Source: Streptomyces lydicus (GTDB taxonomy: Bacteria > Actinomycetota > Actinomycetes > Streptomycetales > Streptomycetaceae). Taken from it: a DNA stretch of 64,000 nt. The translations under genes were made by a program, and so were the position numbers. The stretch covers positions 59,335-123,334 of the forward strand of contig NZ_JNZA01000023.1 in assembly GCF_000717345.1 (NCBI RefSeq), read 5' to 3'. The notes beneath the pieces are model-generated. The model saw only the letters and a program-made list of their open reading frames with translations, was not told where the DNA came from and searched no databases. This document shows, piece by piece, positions 1 to 8,527 of this stretch (positions within the stretch are counted from its first letter, which is position 1; the number at the start of each line of letters is the position of its first letter).

Positions 1-540
1 GTCCTGGCCCGAGGTCATCAGCACGATCCGCCCGCCCGGCAGTCCCGGGGCGCGGCGGCGGGCGTACGCCTGGGCGAGGAGGATCACCGAGCGGGTGTCG
101 GTCGCCCAGTGGGCGTCGAGCATCGCCGCGTCGACGGCGTCGAGGGGGCCGTCGCGGCCGCTGAGCGCGTGGTTGGCGACGAGGATGTCGAGCGGGCCGC
201 CGAGCGCCTCGGCGGCGGTGTCGATGAGGCGGGCGGGTGTGTCGGGCCGGGCCAGGTCGGCCGGCCCGTGGGCCACCACCGCTCCGGGTGCGGCGAGTTC
301 GCGCACCCCGTCGGCGACCGCCTCCGGGCCGCCCGGGTCGGCTCCCCAGGGCTGACCGGCGTCGTGCGGCACGTGGTGGTGCAGATAGACGCTCGCGCCG
401 TACGCGGCCAGCCGCCGCGCGACGGCGTATCCGATGCCGCGACGCCGGCTGGCACCGGTGACCAGGGCGGTACGCCCGCGCAGCGGCAGCGGGTCGCGCC
501 GCAGGGCGTCGGCGGGCGGGGTGCCGTCGTCGTGTGTCAT
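1..540 (-). CDS. SDR family oxidoreductase (3' end outside window)
   Basis: Minus-strand frame open for 180 codons from an ATG at 540 to the window edge, so the C-terminal part is missing. The N-terminal Rossmann motif TGASRRRGIG (residues 28-37) is the dinucleotide-binding loop in the variant spacing seen in some divergent short-chain dehydrogenases. An alternating beta-alpha pattern follows, with VANHA in place of the usual NNAG, and MTSG near the truncated end where the catalytic Ser is expected; the YxxxK motif would lie beyond position 1. Likely an NAD(P)H-dependent reductase of a carbonyl compound; the substrate is unknown. The family assignment is secure, the reaction is not. Confidence 0.85.
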   Translation of the reverse strand, partial: MTHDDGTPPADALRRDPLPLRGRTALVTGASRRRGIGYAVARRLAAYGASVYLHHHVPHDAGQPWGADPGGPEAVADGVRELAAPGAVVAHGPADLARPDTPARLIDTAAEALGGPLDILVANHALSGRDGPLDAVDAAMLDAHWATDTRSVILLAQAYARRRAPGLPGGRIVLMTSGQD

Positions 541-639
541 GACACCTCAGCATGGCGGCCGCGGGACCGGGCGGCACCCGGTTTTCGGGCTGTGCGCGCG
601 GGGCCGCCGGGTGGCGCGTAGGCCGGGCCGCGGGCTGCC

Positions 640-1137
640 TCAGCAGCCGCAGTCCTCGGCTCCCACGGGTGCCGTCAGCGGGTCGGCGGGCCGGCGCCGG
701 GGGCCCTGCCAGGTCTCGACCTCGTATCCCTCGCGGATCCAGTACTCGATGCCGCCGAGCATCTCCTTGACGCGGTAGCCGAGCCGGGCGAGCGCGAGGG
801 CGGCGCGGGTGGCGCCGTCGCAGCCGGGGCCCCAGCAGTACACGACGACCGGGACCGCCCGGTCCAGCAGGCCCGCCGCGTCCGCTGCGATCCGGGCGGT
901 GGGCAGATGCCGGGCGCCCGGGACGTGTCCCTGGTCCCAGGCCGCGGTGCTGCGGGAGTCGACGACGACGAAGTCGGTGGCACCGGCCGCCAGCGCGGTG
1001 TGCACATCGGCGACATCGGTGTGGAAGGCGAGGCGGGCGGCGAAGTACGCGGCGGCGTCGGCGGGCGCGGCGGGCGGAGTGGCGAGGACGGCGCTGGGGG
1101 CGGCGTCGGCTGCGGTCTGCGGCGTCGGTGTGATCAT
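640..1137 (-). CDS. rhodanese-like domain protein
   Basis: A single rhodanese domain of about 165 residues. The family landmarks are visible: VVDSRS, then QGHVPGARHLP, then the active-site loop CWGPGCDGATRAA with candidate persulfide-forming Cys101 (Cys106 is nearby). The protein ends EDCGC, giving two more C-terminal cysteines that might bind metal or resolve a persulfide. The ATG at 1137 is preferred over an in-frame GTG at 1164, because TAAATT sits 7 nt upstream of the ATG and suggests a leaderless transcript. It is divergent from the Lrp-type regulator at 1232 and shares its control region. Probable role: sulfur transfer from thiosulfate or a persulfide donor. Confidence 0.85.
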   Translation of the reverse strand: MITPTPQTAADAAPSAVLATPPAAPADAAAYFAARLAFHTDVADVHTALAAGATDFVVVDSRSTAAWDQGHVPGARHLPTARIAADAAGLLDRAVPVVVYCWGPGCDGATRAALALARLGYRVKEMLGGIEYWIREGYEVETWQGPRRRPADPLTAPVGAEDCGC

Positions 1138-1144
1138 GGCCGAT

Positions 1145-1150
1145 AATTTA
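1145..1150 (-). promoter_or_regulatory. candidate -10 box of the rhodanese gene
   Basis: On the minus strand this reads TAAATT, 7 nt before the ATG at 1137. This is the usual distance for a leaderless Streptomyces transcript. No clear ribosome-binding site lies between it and the start. Confidence 0.4.
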
Positions 1151-1179
1151 CGGTCCGCCCGCACGGCCCAGAAGTGAAG

Positions 1180-1211
1180 ATCACCGGCAAAACCCTTGAT
1201 CTGCCGGTGAT
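1180..1211. promoter_or_regulatory. 10-bp inverted repeat, probable Lrp operator
   Basis: ATCACCGGCA (1180-1189) and TGCCGGTGAT (1202-1211) are perfect inverted copies separated by 12 bp. The site lies between the divergent rhodanese and Lrp-type genes, 20 bp before the regulator's ATG. Lrp/AsnC proteins usually bind such dyads and control themselves and a divergent target, so I infer this is the regulator's own operator. Confidence 0.6.
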
Positions 1212-1231
1212 TCCACTGCTAGACAGCGCAG

Positions 1232-1678
1232 ATGACCGGTTATTCCCCCGACGCCACCGACTGGCGCATCCTCGACGTCCTTCAGCACAACGGCCGGGCC
1301 GGCTACGCCGAGCTGGCCCGCGCGGTGAACATGTCCGCCAGCGCGGTCACCGAACGCGTCCGGCGGCTGGAGGAGGCGGGGGTGATCTCGGGCTACGCCG
1401 CGGTCGTCGACCCCGAGCGGGTCGGCCTGCCGGTCCTGGCCTTCGTCCGGCTGCGGTACCCCAACGGCAACTACAAGCCGTTCCACGATCTGCTGGAGAC
1501 CACCCCGGAGATCCTGGAGGCGCACCACGTCACCGGCGACGACTGCTTCGTGATCAAGGTCGCCGCCCGCTCGATGCGGCATCTGGAGGAGGTGTCCGGC
1601 CGGATCGGCGCCCTCGGCTCGGTGACGACCAGCGTCGTCTACTCCTCACCGCTCCCCCGCCGCCCCGTCGGCCGGTGA
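1232..1678 (+). CDS. Lrp/AsnC family transcriptional regulator
   Basis: 148 residues, the normal family length. The N-terminal winged helix-turn-helix spans roughly residues 8-55 (ATDWRILDVLQHNGR, then SASAVTERVRRLEEAGVI). A C-terminal RAM effector-binding domain follows, including the family signature VTGDDCFVIKV near residue 108. The gene starts at an ATG right after the inverted repeat at 1180-1211 and diverges from the rhodanese gene, so the likely target is that gene plus its own promoter. The effector is probably an amino acid or sulfur metabolite; linking it to cysteine is inference from the neighbour only. It runs convergently toward sbcC, 32 bp away. Confidence 0.92.
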   Translation: MTGYSPDATDWRILDVLQHNGRAGYAELARAVNMSASAVTERVRRLEEAGVISGYAAVVDPERVGLPVLAFVRLRYPNGNYKPFHDLLETTPEILEAHHVTGDDCFVIKVAARSMRHLEEVSGRIGALGSVTTSVVYSSPLPRRPVGR

Positions 1679-1710
1679 GCTGCGGCCCGCCGCCCCGCTG
1701 ACGGCCCGGC

Positions 1711-4700
1711 TCAGCCGCGTACGCGATGCCGGACCGTCGAGCCCGACCGGTCCTTGACGACCTCCAGCTGGGCGGGGATCCGCGCCTTGAGGTCGGCGAC
1801 GTGGCTGACGATCCCGACGCTGCGGTCGCGTTCGCGCAGCGAGTCCAGGACGTCCAGCACCTCGTCCAGGGTCTGCTCGTCCAGGCTGCCGAACCCCTCG
1901 TCGATGAAGAGGGTGTCCAGCCGGGTGCCGCCGGCCTCGTCCGTGACGACGTCGGCGAGGCCGAGCGCCAGCGCCAGCGAGGCGAAGAAGGTCTCGCCGC
2001 CGGAGAGGCTGGCGGTGTCCCGCTCGTGGCCGGTCCAGGCGTCGATGACGTGCAGCCCGAGGCCCGAGCGCCGGGCGCCGCCGGCCCGCTCGTCGGAGTG
2101 CACGAGGGTGTAGCGGCCGGCCGACATCCGCTGCAGCCGGGCCCCGGCGGCGGCCGCGACCTGCTCCAGCCGGGCCGCGAGGACGTAGGACTCCAGCCGC
2201 ATCCGGCGCTCGTTCTCGCTGGAGGTGCCGGCGGCCAGCGCGGCGAGCCCGGCGATCCGGTCGTGGTCGGCGCGCAGCGGGGCCAGCCGGCGGACGTCGT
2301 CCTCGGCCCGGGCGGAGAGCCGGTCGAGGGCGGCGCAGCGCTCCTCGGCCGCCGCCTGGACCGCCGCGGCGGTCCGCAGCCGCTCGGCAGCGGCCTGGTC
2401 GGCGGCGTACGCGGCGTCCGGGTCGGCGGGCGGCAGCTGGGCCGCGGCGAGCGCCTCGGGGTCGGCGAGCTCCGCCTCCACCGCGGCCGACTCGCTCTGC
2501 CAGTCGTCGAGCCGCTGCTGCAGCGCACGCCACTCGTCGTCCTTCAGCAGCGCCTCGGCGGCGGCCCGTGGCGTGTCGAAGCCGGCCCCGTAGGCGGCGT
2601 CGGACGCCCGGGCGTCGGCCTCCTTGAGCCGCTGGGCGCAGGAGGCCGCCGTACGGGACGCCTCGGCCGCCGCGGCGAGCAGCGCCACCTGCCGCTCCAG
2701 CCGGGCGGCCCGCTCCGCGACGCTCGCACTGTCGCCCCGCGCACGGGTCAACTCCTCGTCCAGCGCAGCCTGTTCGCGGTCCAGGGCCTCGCGGTGCGAG
2801 GTCCGGGCGGCGGACCGGCGTTCGGCCTGCTGCTGCTCGGCGCGGCGCCGTTCGTACTCCCGCTCGGCGCGGTCCAGCGCCTCGCGCGCCGCGTGCAGAT
2901 CCGCGCCGAGCGCACGGCTGCGGGTCAGCGCGGCGCCCAACTCCTCGACCTCTGCGGCGAGTTCGCCGGTGGCCGCGTCACCGGCCGCCGCCGTCGCCGC
3001 GGCGAGTGCCTCGCCGAGGGTCCGGCAGTGGACCTCCGCCTGCTGCCGGGCCTCCTCGGCTCGGTGGTGCGCGGCGAGCGCGTCCTCCTCGGTGGCCCGG
3101 TCGACGTGCCCGGCGCCGGCCCGGGCCGGGTCGGGGTGCGCGGTGGCACCGCACACCGCGCACGCCTCCCCGTCGCGCAGTCCGTCGGCGAGTTCGGCGG
3201 CGATGCCCCGCAGCCGCCGCTCCTTGAGGTCGAGCCAGTGTTCGTGGGCGGCCGCGGCCCGCTCCCTGGCGGCGAGCAGTGCGCCTTCCGCGGAGCGCGC
3301 TTCGTCGTCGAGCCGGTCGCGTCGGCGGGCCGCGGCGAGCCGGTCCTCGGCCGGTCCGATCCGCGCGCCGAGCTGCTCGGCCCGGACCGCGGCTTCCTGC
3401 GCGGCTTCGATGCGCTGCTGGTGGGCGCGGCGGACACCGTCCCAGGCGGCGAGCCAGTCCGCGGCGTCCACCAGCGTCTGCTCGTCGGCGCGCGCCTCGC
3501 GGTCGAGGGCGGCGCGCTCCAGGCCGAGGTCCGCGGCCCGCCGTTCGGCCCGCCGGGCGGCCGCGAGGGACCCCAGGTCCTCCCGCGCCTTCCGCTCTTC
3601 CGCCGCCAGTCGGTCGCCGTCGGCGTCCGCGAGCGCGGGCGGCAGCGGGCCACGGTGCGTGCGCTCGGCGCGCTGTGCTGCGTCCAGCTCGCGCCAGGCG
3701 GCGTCGCGCAGGGCGAGCGCGGGCGCGACCTCGGCGGCCGCGCGGGCCCGCGCCAGCCGGTCGCGGGTACGGGCCCGCTCCTCGGCGTCCGTGTCGAGCA
3801 GGTCGGCGCGGCGCCGGGCGTCCGCGTACCGCTGCTGGAGCCGGTGCCGCTCACGGGCCTCGGCCAGCTCCCCGGCCGCGGTCCGCTCGGCCTCCTCGGC
3901 GGCGCGCACCGCGGCGCGGGCGACCGCCAGCCGCTCGCGTGCGCTCACCCGGGCGACGGCGGCCCTGGCCAGCACCGCGTCGGCGAATCCCGGCTCGCCC
4001 ACCGCGGGTGCGGCGGGGGCGTCGGCACCGGCCGGTCCCACGGAGGGGACCGCCGCGCCCCGCCGGGCGGCTCCCGCCTGGCCCGGCACGGTCGCGGTCA
4101 CCGTCGCGATACCCGACCCGCCGGCCTCCGCACGGCCGCGCCGGCCGGTCGCGGCGCGCCCGGCCGCGCCCTGCGCCGCCCGCCCGGCCCGGCCCGCCGC
4201 GGGGGCCGACGTACCGGTGAAGTCGTCGAGGCCGTCGAAGTCGGCGCTCTCCCCGGCCGCCTGCGCCATCCGGTGCGCGAGCGCCAGCAGCCGCTCGTCG
4301 CCGGCCGCGACCTGGTCGGCGGCCGCCCGACGCCGGGTGTTGAGCCGCTCTTCGAGCGCGGCGAACCGGCGGGTGTCGAAGAGCCTGCCCAGCAGCCGGG
4401 CACGGGCCTCCGCGTCGGCCCGCAGGAAGCGCGCGAAGTCGCCCTGCGGCAGCAGCACGACCTGGCAGAACTGCTCCTTGCTCATGCCGAGCAGCTGCCC
4501 GATCTCCTCACCGATCTCCTGGTGCGACCGGCTCAGCGCCTTCCAGCTGCCGTCCGCCCCGGCCTCGCCCGGTACGAACTCCCGCAGCCTGCTCTGCGCC
4601 TTCTCCCTCGTCGTACCGCTGCCGCGCTTCTTGGGGCGCGGCTGCTCGGGCAGCCTGGTGATCTCCAACCGCCGCCCGGCCACGGTCAGTTCGAGGACGA

Positions 4701-4935
4701 TCTCGGTGAGGGTCTGCGGATCGGCCAGGTCGCTGCGCAGCGCCTGGCCGCTGTGCCGCGCCCCGGGTACCGACCCGTACAGCGCGAAGCACACCGCGTC
4801 CAGCACCGAGGTCTTGCCCGCACCCGTCGGCCCGTGCAGCAGGAACAGCCCGTCGCGGGCGAGCCGGTCGAAGTCGACGGTCTGGGTGCCGCGGAACGGG
4901 CCGAAGGCGGTCAGGGTGAGCCGGTGCAGCCTCAT
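1711..4935 (-). CDS. sbcC: exonuclease SbcCD subunit C (Rad50-like)
   Basis: 1074 residues. Split ABC ATPase: Walker A GPTGAGKT (35-42), Q-loop region LLPQGDFARF (161-170), signature LSGGE (977-981) and Walker B ending IDE (1011-1013). Between the lobes run Ala/Glu/Arg-rich coiled coils around a zinc hook CAVC (Cys592, Cys595). With SbcD it forms the Mre11-Rad50-type nuclease that opens hairpins and protein-blocked DNA ends. The ATG at 4935 overlaps the sbcD stop by four bases, implying translational coupling. Odd feature: residues about 241-315 form an Ala/Gly/Arg/Pro-rich stretch that breaks the heptad pattern, possibly an unstructured insertion. Confidence 0.97.
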   Translation of the reverse strand: MRLHRLTLTAFGPFRGTQTVDFDRLARDGLFLLHGPTGAGKTSVLDAVCFALYGSVPGARHSGQALRSDLADPQTLTEIVLELTVAGRRLEITRLPEQPRPKKRGSGTTREKAQSRLREFVPGEAGADGSWKALSRSHQEIGEEIGQLLGMSKEQFCQVVLLPQGDFARFLRADAEARARLLGRLFDTRRFAALEERLNTRRRAAADQVAAGDERLLALAHRMAQAAGESADFDGLDDFTGTSAPAAGRAGRAAQGAAGRAATGRRGRAEAGGSGIATVTATVPGQAGAARRGAAVPSVGPAGADAPAAPAVGEPGFADAVLARAAVARVSARERLAVARAAVRAAEEAERTAAGELAEARERHRLQQRYADARRRADLLDTDAEERARTRDRLARARAAAEVAPALALRDAAWRELDAAQRAERTHRGPLPPALADADGDRLAAEERKAREDLGSLAAARRAERRAADLGLERAALDREARADEQTLVDAADWLAAWDGVRRAHQQRIEAAQEAAVRAEQLGARIGPAEDRLAAARRRDRLDDEARSAEGALLAARERAAAAHEHWLDLKERRLRGIAAELADGLRDGEACAVCGATAHPDPARAGAGHVDRATEEDALAAHHRAEEARQQAEVHCRTLGEALAAATAAAGDAATGELAAEVEELGAALTRSRALGADLHAAREALDRAEREYERRRAEQQQAERRSAARTSHREALDREQAALDEELTRARGDSASVAERAARLERQVALLAAAAEASRTAASCAQRLKEADARASDAAYGAGFDTPRAAAEALLKDDEWRALQQRLDDWQSESAAVEAELADPEALAAAQLPPADPDAAYAADQAAAERLRTAAAVQAAAEERCAALDRLSARAEDDVRRLAPLRADHDRIAGLAALAAGTSSENERRMRLESYVLAARLEQVAAAAGARLQRMSAGRYTLVHSDERAGGARRSGLGLHVIDAWTGHERDTASLSGGETFFASLALALGLADVVTDEAGGTRLDTLFIDEGFGSLDEQTLDEVLDVLDSLRERDRSVGIVSHVADLKARIPAQLEVVKDRSGSTVRHRVRG

Positions 4936-6098
4936 CGCGCCACCTCCGCCGTCATGTCCTCGGCGCGCACCTCGTCGATCGCCGAGCGCAGTTCGGCCCG
5001 CTCCCGCTCATCGGCGGCCCGGCCGGACCGTACGTGTTCCACGAAGTCCTCGGCGATCTCCTGGTCGCTGCGCCCGCGCAGCCGCTGGGCGTACGAGGCC
5101 AGCGAGCGGGCCGGCCCCTCGTCGGGGTCGAAGACCAGGCTGAGGATGTGCGGGTAGCGCTTGACGAGCCGGGCCATCGGTTCGTGCGGGCGGGCCGCGT
5201 CGGTGAGCGTGGCCTCCACCCAGGATTCCTCGTGCCGGGCCAGTGCCGGATCGTCGAGCAGCCGTTCCAGCGGCCCCCGGATGCGGGCCAGCGCCCGCGG
5301 CACCGGCGCGTCCACCCGCTCCGCGTGCACCGCTCCGGTCCCGTCCAGCTCCACCAGCCACGACGTCTTGCGGTGGTCGGCCTCGGAGAAGGAGTAGGCG
5401 AGCGGCGATCCGGAGTAGCGGACCCGCTCGGTGAGGGTCTGGCAGCCGTGCAGGTGGCCGAGGGCGGCGTAGTCCACCCCGTCGAAGACGCCCGCGGGGA
5501 CCGAGGCGACCCCGCCGACGGTGATGTCGCGCTCGCTGTCGCTGGCCGTGCCGCCGGTGACGAAGGCGTGCGCGAGCACCACCGAGCGCGTCCCGGCGGG
5601 CCGCTCCGCCAGGTCGGCCCGTACCCGGTCCATCGCCGCGCCGAGCACCGCCGCATGATCGGCCCGCTGCGCGCCGAGGGTGTCGCGCACCATGGCGGGC
5701 TCCAGGTACGGCAGCCCGTAGAGCGCGACCGGCCCGTGCGCGTCACTGAGCAGCACGGGGGTGCCGCAGCCGGCCGGGTCGGTCCGCAGGTGGATGCCGG
5801 CCCGCTCCATCAGCCCGGCGCCGACGCCGAGGCGGCGGGCGGAGTCGTGGTTGCCGGAGATCATGACGGTGGGAACACCGAGCTCCGCGAGCCGGTGCAG
5901 CGCCTCGTCGAAGAGCTCGACGGCGGCGAGCGGGGGGACGGCCCGGTCGTAGACGTCGCCGGCGACCAGCACCGCGTCGACCTCCCGGGCCCGCACCGTC
6001 TCGACCAGGTGATCGAGGAAAGTCCGCTGGGCGGTGAGCAGGTTCACGCGGTGGAACGACCGCCCGAGATGCCAGTCGGAGGTGTGCAGAAATCTCAA
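4932..6098 (-). CDS. sbcD: exonuclease SbcCD subunit D (Mre11-like)
   Basis: 388 residues from a TTG start at 6098. I chose this start because it makes the protein begin MRFLHTSDWHLGR, the usual N-terminus of the family, and a GGAG lies 7 nt upstream; a longer in-frame ATG at 6161 would add 21 unrelated residues. The metallophosphoesterase motifs are in order: HTSDWHLG, AGDVYDR, SGNHD and a later GHLHG. These residues bind two Mn ions for 3'-5' exonuclease and endonuclease activity on double-strand ends. The stop overlaps the sbcC ATG (ATGA), so the two subunits are made together. A capping domain occupies roughly the last 120 residues. Confidence 0.95.
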   Translation of the reverse strand: MRFLHTSDWHLGRSFHRVNLLTAQRTFLDHLVETVRAREVDAVLVAGDVYDRAVPPLAAVELFDEALHRLAELGVPTVMISGNHDSARRLGVGAGLMERAGIHLRTDPAGCGTPVLLSDAHGPVALYGLPYLEPAMVRDTLGAQRADHAAVLGAAMDRVRADLAERPAGTRSVVLAHAFVTGGTASDSERDITVGGVASVPAGVFDGVDYAALGHLHGCQTLTERVRYSGSPLAYSFSEADHRKTSWLVELDGTGAVHAERVDAPVPRALARIRGPLERLLDDPALARHEESWVEATLTDAARPHEPMARLVKRYPHILSLVFDPDEGPARSLASYAQRLRGRSDQEIAEDFVEHVRSGRAADERERAELRSAIDEVRAEDMTAEVAR

Positions 6099-6272
6099 CT
6101 GTCCGCTCCGACCTGCACTGCTTCCCCTCCAGAACACCCCGGCCCGGCCCCGGGCCGCCACCTGACCGCCCCCAGGCTAGCTGCCGCCGGCCCTCCACCG
6201 GGCACGCCCCTCATCCTCGCGGCCGTGTCGGGCTCCCACTGATCGTAGAGGTCGGCCGTGATCAAAACCGTG

Positions 6273-6318
6273 CGGTGACCCAGCCCACGAGAGAACGGTG
6301 ATCCAGCCCACGAGAGAA
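6273..6318. repeat. 23-bp tandem repeat, two copies
   Basis: Two adjacent 23-bp units, 6273-6295 and 6296-6318, differ only at one base (C6279 versus T6302). Each unit contains CCAGCCCACGAGAGAA. It lies in the 260-bp spacer between the permease stop and sbcD, in a locally A-rich stretch. The function is unknown; it could be a regulator site upstream of sbcD or a remnant of a mobile-element end. No transposase is visible nearby. Confidence 0.7.
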
Positions 6319-6358
6319 GAAGAAAACTGAGCATTCTGGAAGAAATTAGGCAGATGGG

Positions 6359-8527
6359 TCAGTCGCCGGTGGGGCGCCAGCGGGCGGCGATCCGGGCGGC
6401 GCTTGTCCCTCCGCACCCCCACAGCACAAGGCCCAGGACGCCACTCACCCCGAGGCCGGCGAGCATCAGGGTCGGCGAAGTGTTTGCGGCTCCGTCCGCG
6501 ACCAGGGGCCGGGCAAGCCAGGAATAGACGAAAACTCCTGCCACTCCCGCGGCGAGGATCGGAGCCAGCAAGCTCCACGCGCTGAGCCCGTAGAAGACCG
6601 TTCGGCGACCGCAGAGCACCGCCACCGGCGCGGCGGCACGTCCTTGACGCAGGAACTCCGCCTGGGTGTTGAGCGCGAATCCCACGGCGAGAACGCAGGT
6701 TCCCAGCAGACCGAAGAACAGCAGCCAGCCCGCCTGGTCGCTGAGGACCTTTCCGCCGCTGATCCAGCCGACGCCGAGTGTGCTGACGCTGCTTCCGGGG
6801 GCGAGGCTGCGGTTCGCGGTGCGCTTGATCCGGGCGACGTCGAGAGCGGATCCATGACGAGAGAGCAGCAGGGCCGCATCGCTCGTACCGGCGGGCGCAT
6901 GGGTGGTGACGGTGGTAGCGAGGTCGGAGCCGTTCCCCAGGGCGTAGCGCAGGCGCTCATCAGCCTGCGTCACCGGAGTGACCGTGCCCGCACGGCACGG
7001 AAGGTGAAGGGCCGTAAGGTCTTGGCACCTGCCGGTGAGACGTGTGCCTCCCTTGACGTGGTCAACCGCGACAAGCATCGCTTGCGGAGGCAGCGACCTC
7101 GCGAACTCCGCGGTGAGGCCCTTGGGGCTGGTCACCGTCAGCACGCTGTCCCCGACCGCCTCGTGCACGGCTGTCGCTTGCCGCACCGGCTCGGCCATGC
7201 GGGACATCCACAGCTGCGCCTCTCCGGTCAGGCCGATCGCGATCACGACCGAACACACCAGCCGTGCGGTAGTGGCGGCGGAAGCCGCCATCCACCGTCC
7301 CGAGATCAGGGCGGAAGGGCCGGCCCACCGGCGGGAGAGTTCCGCCAGGGCGGAGCCGAATGCTCTGCATGCTGCCGCAATGAGCGACGGCAGGGTGGCA
7401 AAGCCTCCGAGCGTGCCCAAGACCTGTAGCAGGACGCGCAGTGTGGGAGAGGGGGCGAGTCCGGGCCCGTAGGAGGCGGCCAGCAGGAACAACGGGCAAG
7501 CCCAGCAGGCGAATCCGGTGAGGGCGGCACGGCCCGCACGGGGGCGGGTGGCTGCGGCCGCGGGCCGGTGGCGGTGCATCACCGTGACTACGGCGAGCGT
7601 CAGCACCAGCGACAGCACTGCCGCAGCGACCAGCCACGGGGCATGGGCGCGCAGGTCCGGGGCGTAGAGAGTGAACTGCGCAAAGGGCACCGGCACATTG
7701 ATCAGACAGCCCACCACGGCGGGTACCACTCCGACCAGCGCTCCCAGAGCCGCAGGCAGGATCGCTTCGCCGATGACGATGAGCCGGCGGTGAGCCGGCA
7801 GGGCGCCCAGGGCGGCGACGAGGGCGGTACGCCGGTCTCGTTCGTCAGCGCCCATGCGGGCGGCCAGCACCAGGCAGGCGCCCGCGGGGAGGAGCAGAAA
7901 TCCGCAGACGGTGAGCAGGAACTCCCAGATGGGACGCTGGTTGGTGAAGTCCCCGCTGCCCCACTCCGGCACGGTACCGAATCCGTGGATGGGGCGTGCC
8001 TCCGCCATCCCGCGCATGCTGTGCACGGGCCGGACGTAGGCGAAGCGCTCACCGGGTGAAGCCAGTCCCTCCGGGGCGATCGTCCCTGCGGGTCTGCCAT
8101 AGCGCTCGCTGATGTGCTCGTGCGCCCCCGCCTGGAGCAAGGCGGGTGAGAGCACCGCCTCGCCGGGCGAAGGCCATGAGGTCAGGCCGGGCGGCGGGGC
8201 CGCGGCAGAGCTCACCGGTTCCACATAGACAACGGTGTACCCGCGTGCGTCACTCAGCGTGTCCTGTTTGAGCAAATAGCGGGCGAGCGTGGTGCCGTGA
8301 CCGGCTGCCACCCGCTGCGGGCTGCGGGCCGCCGTACGCTCCTCGGTCCCGGCGTAGCCGGCGCAGACCGCCACCAGGGAGGTGAGGGCCAGGCACAGTG
8401 CCGCGGTGGCGAACGACAGCGCGACGAAGCGAGTGCCACTCCCCGCGCGGCCCTGCCGGGCGGCCCGGCCGATCCGCAGCATCTGCCACCGCGTCCCGAA
8501 CCCGATGTCACGCAGCACTCTGGTCAT
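6359..8527 (-). CDS. FtsX/MacB-like ABC transporter permease
   Basis: 722 residues from the ATG at 8527, which overlaps the stop of the ATPase gene (ATGA). Architecture: one N-terminal membrane segment (about residues 30-52), a large extracytoplasmic region, three membrane helices, a short linker, a second helix group, another extracytoplasmic region, then three C-terminal helices. This duplicated FtsX-like layout matches MacB/LolC-type permeases that move peptides or lipids to the cell surface rather than import solutes. The cotranscribed ATPase and the small secreted protein upstream suggest the three genes form one export or self-protection unit. The specific substrate cannot be read from sequence. 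Confidence 0.85.
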   Translation of the reverse strand: MTRVLRDIGFGTRWQMLRIGRAARQGRAGSGTRFVALSFATAALCLALTSLVAVCAGYAGTEERTAARSPQRVAAGHGTTLARYLLKQDTLSDARGYTVVYVEPVSSAAAPPPGLTSWPSPGEAVLSPALLQAGAHEHISERYGRPAGTIAPEGLASPGERFAYVRPVHSMRGMAEARPIHGFGTVPEWGSGDFTNQRPIWEFLLTVCGFLLLPAGACLVLAARMGADERDRRTALVAALGALPAHRRLIVIGEAILPAALGALVGVVPAVVGCLINVPVPFAQFTLYAPDLRAHAPWLVAAAVLSLVLTLAVVTVMHRHRPAAAATRPRAGRAALTGFACWACPLFLLAASYGPGLAPSPTLRVLLQVLGTLGGFATLPSLIAAACRAFGSALAELSRRWAGPSALISGRWMAASAATTARLVCSVVIAIGLTGEAQLWMSRMAEPVRQATAVHEAVGDSVLTVTSPKGLTAEFARSLPPQAMLVAVDHVKGGTRLTGRCQDLTALHLPCRAGTVTPVTQADERLRYALGNGSDLATTVTTHAPAGTSDAALLLSRHGSALDVARIKRTANRSLAPGSSVSTLGVGWISGGKVLSDQAGWLLFFGLLGTCVLAVGFALNTQAEFLRQGRAAAPVAVLCGRRTVFYGLSAWSLLAPILAAGVAGVFVYSWLARPLVADGAANTSPTLMLAGLGVSGVLGLVLWGCGGTSAARIAARWRPTGD

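Noticed and set aside
1726..5157. A 1143-codon open frame on the plus strand opposite sbcC and sbcD.
   Set aside because: It mirrors the G/C-biased codons of real, motif-complete genes on the other strand, is Pro/Gly/Arg/Val-rich and matches no fold.
6095..6334. A minus-strand frame upstream of sbcD that could be a transposase remnant.
   Set aside because: No catalytic motif, no terminal inverted repeats, and part of it is simply the sbcD leader and the 23-bp tandem repeat.
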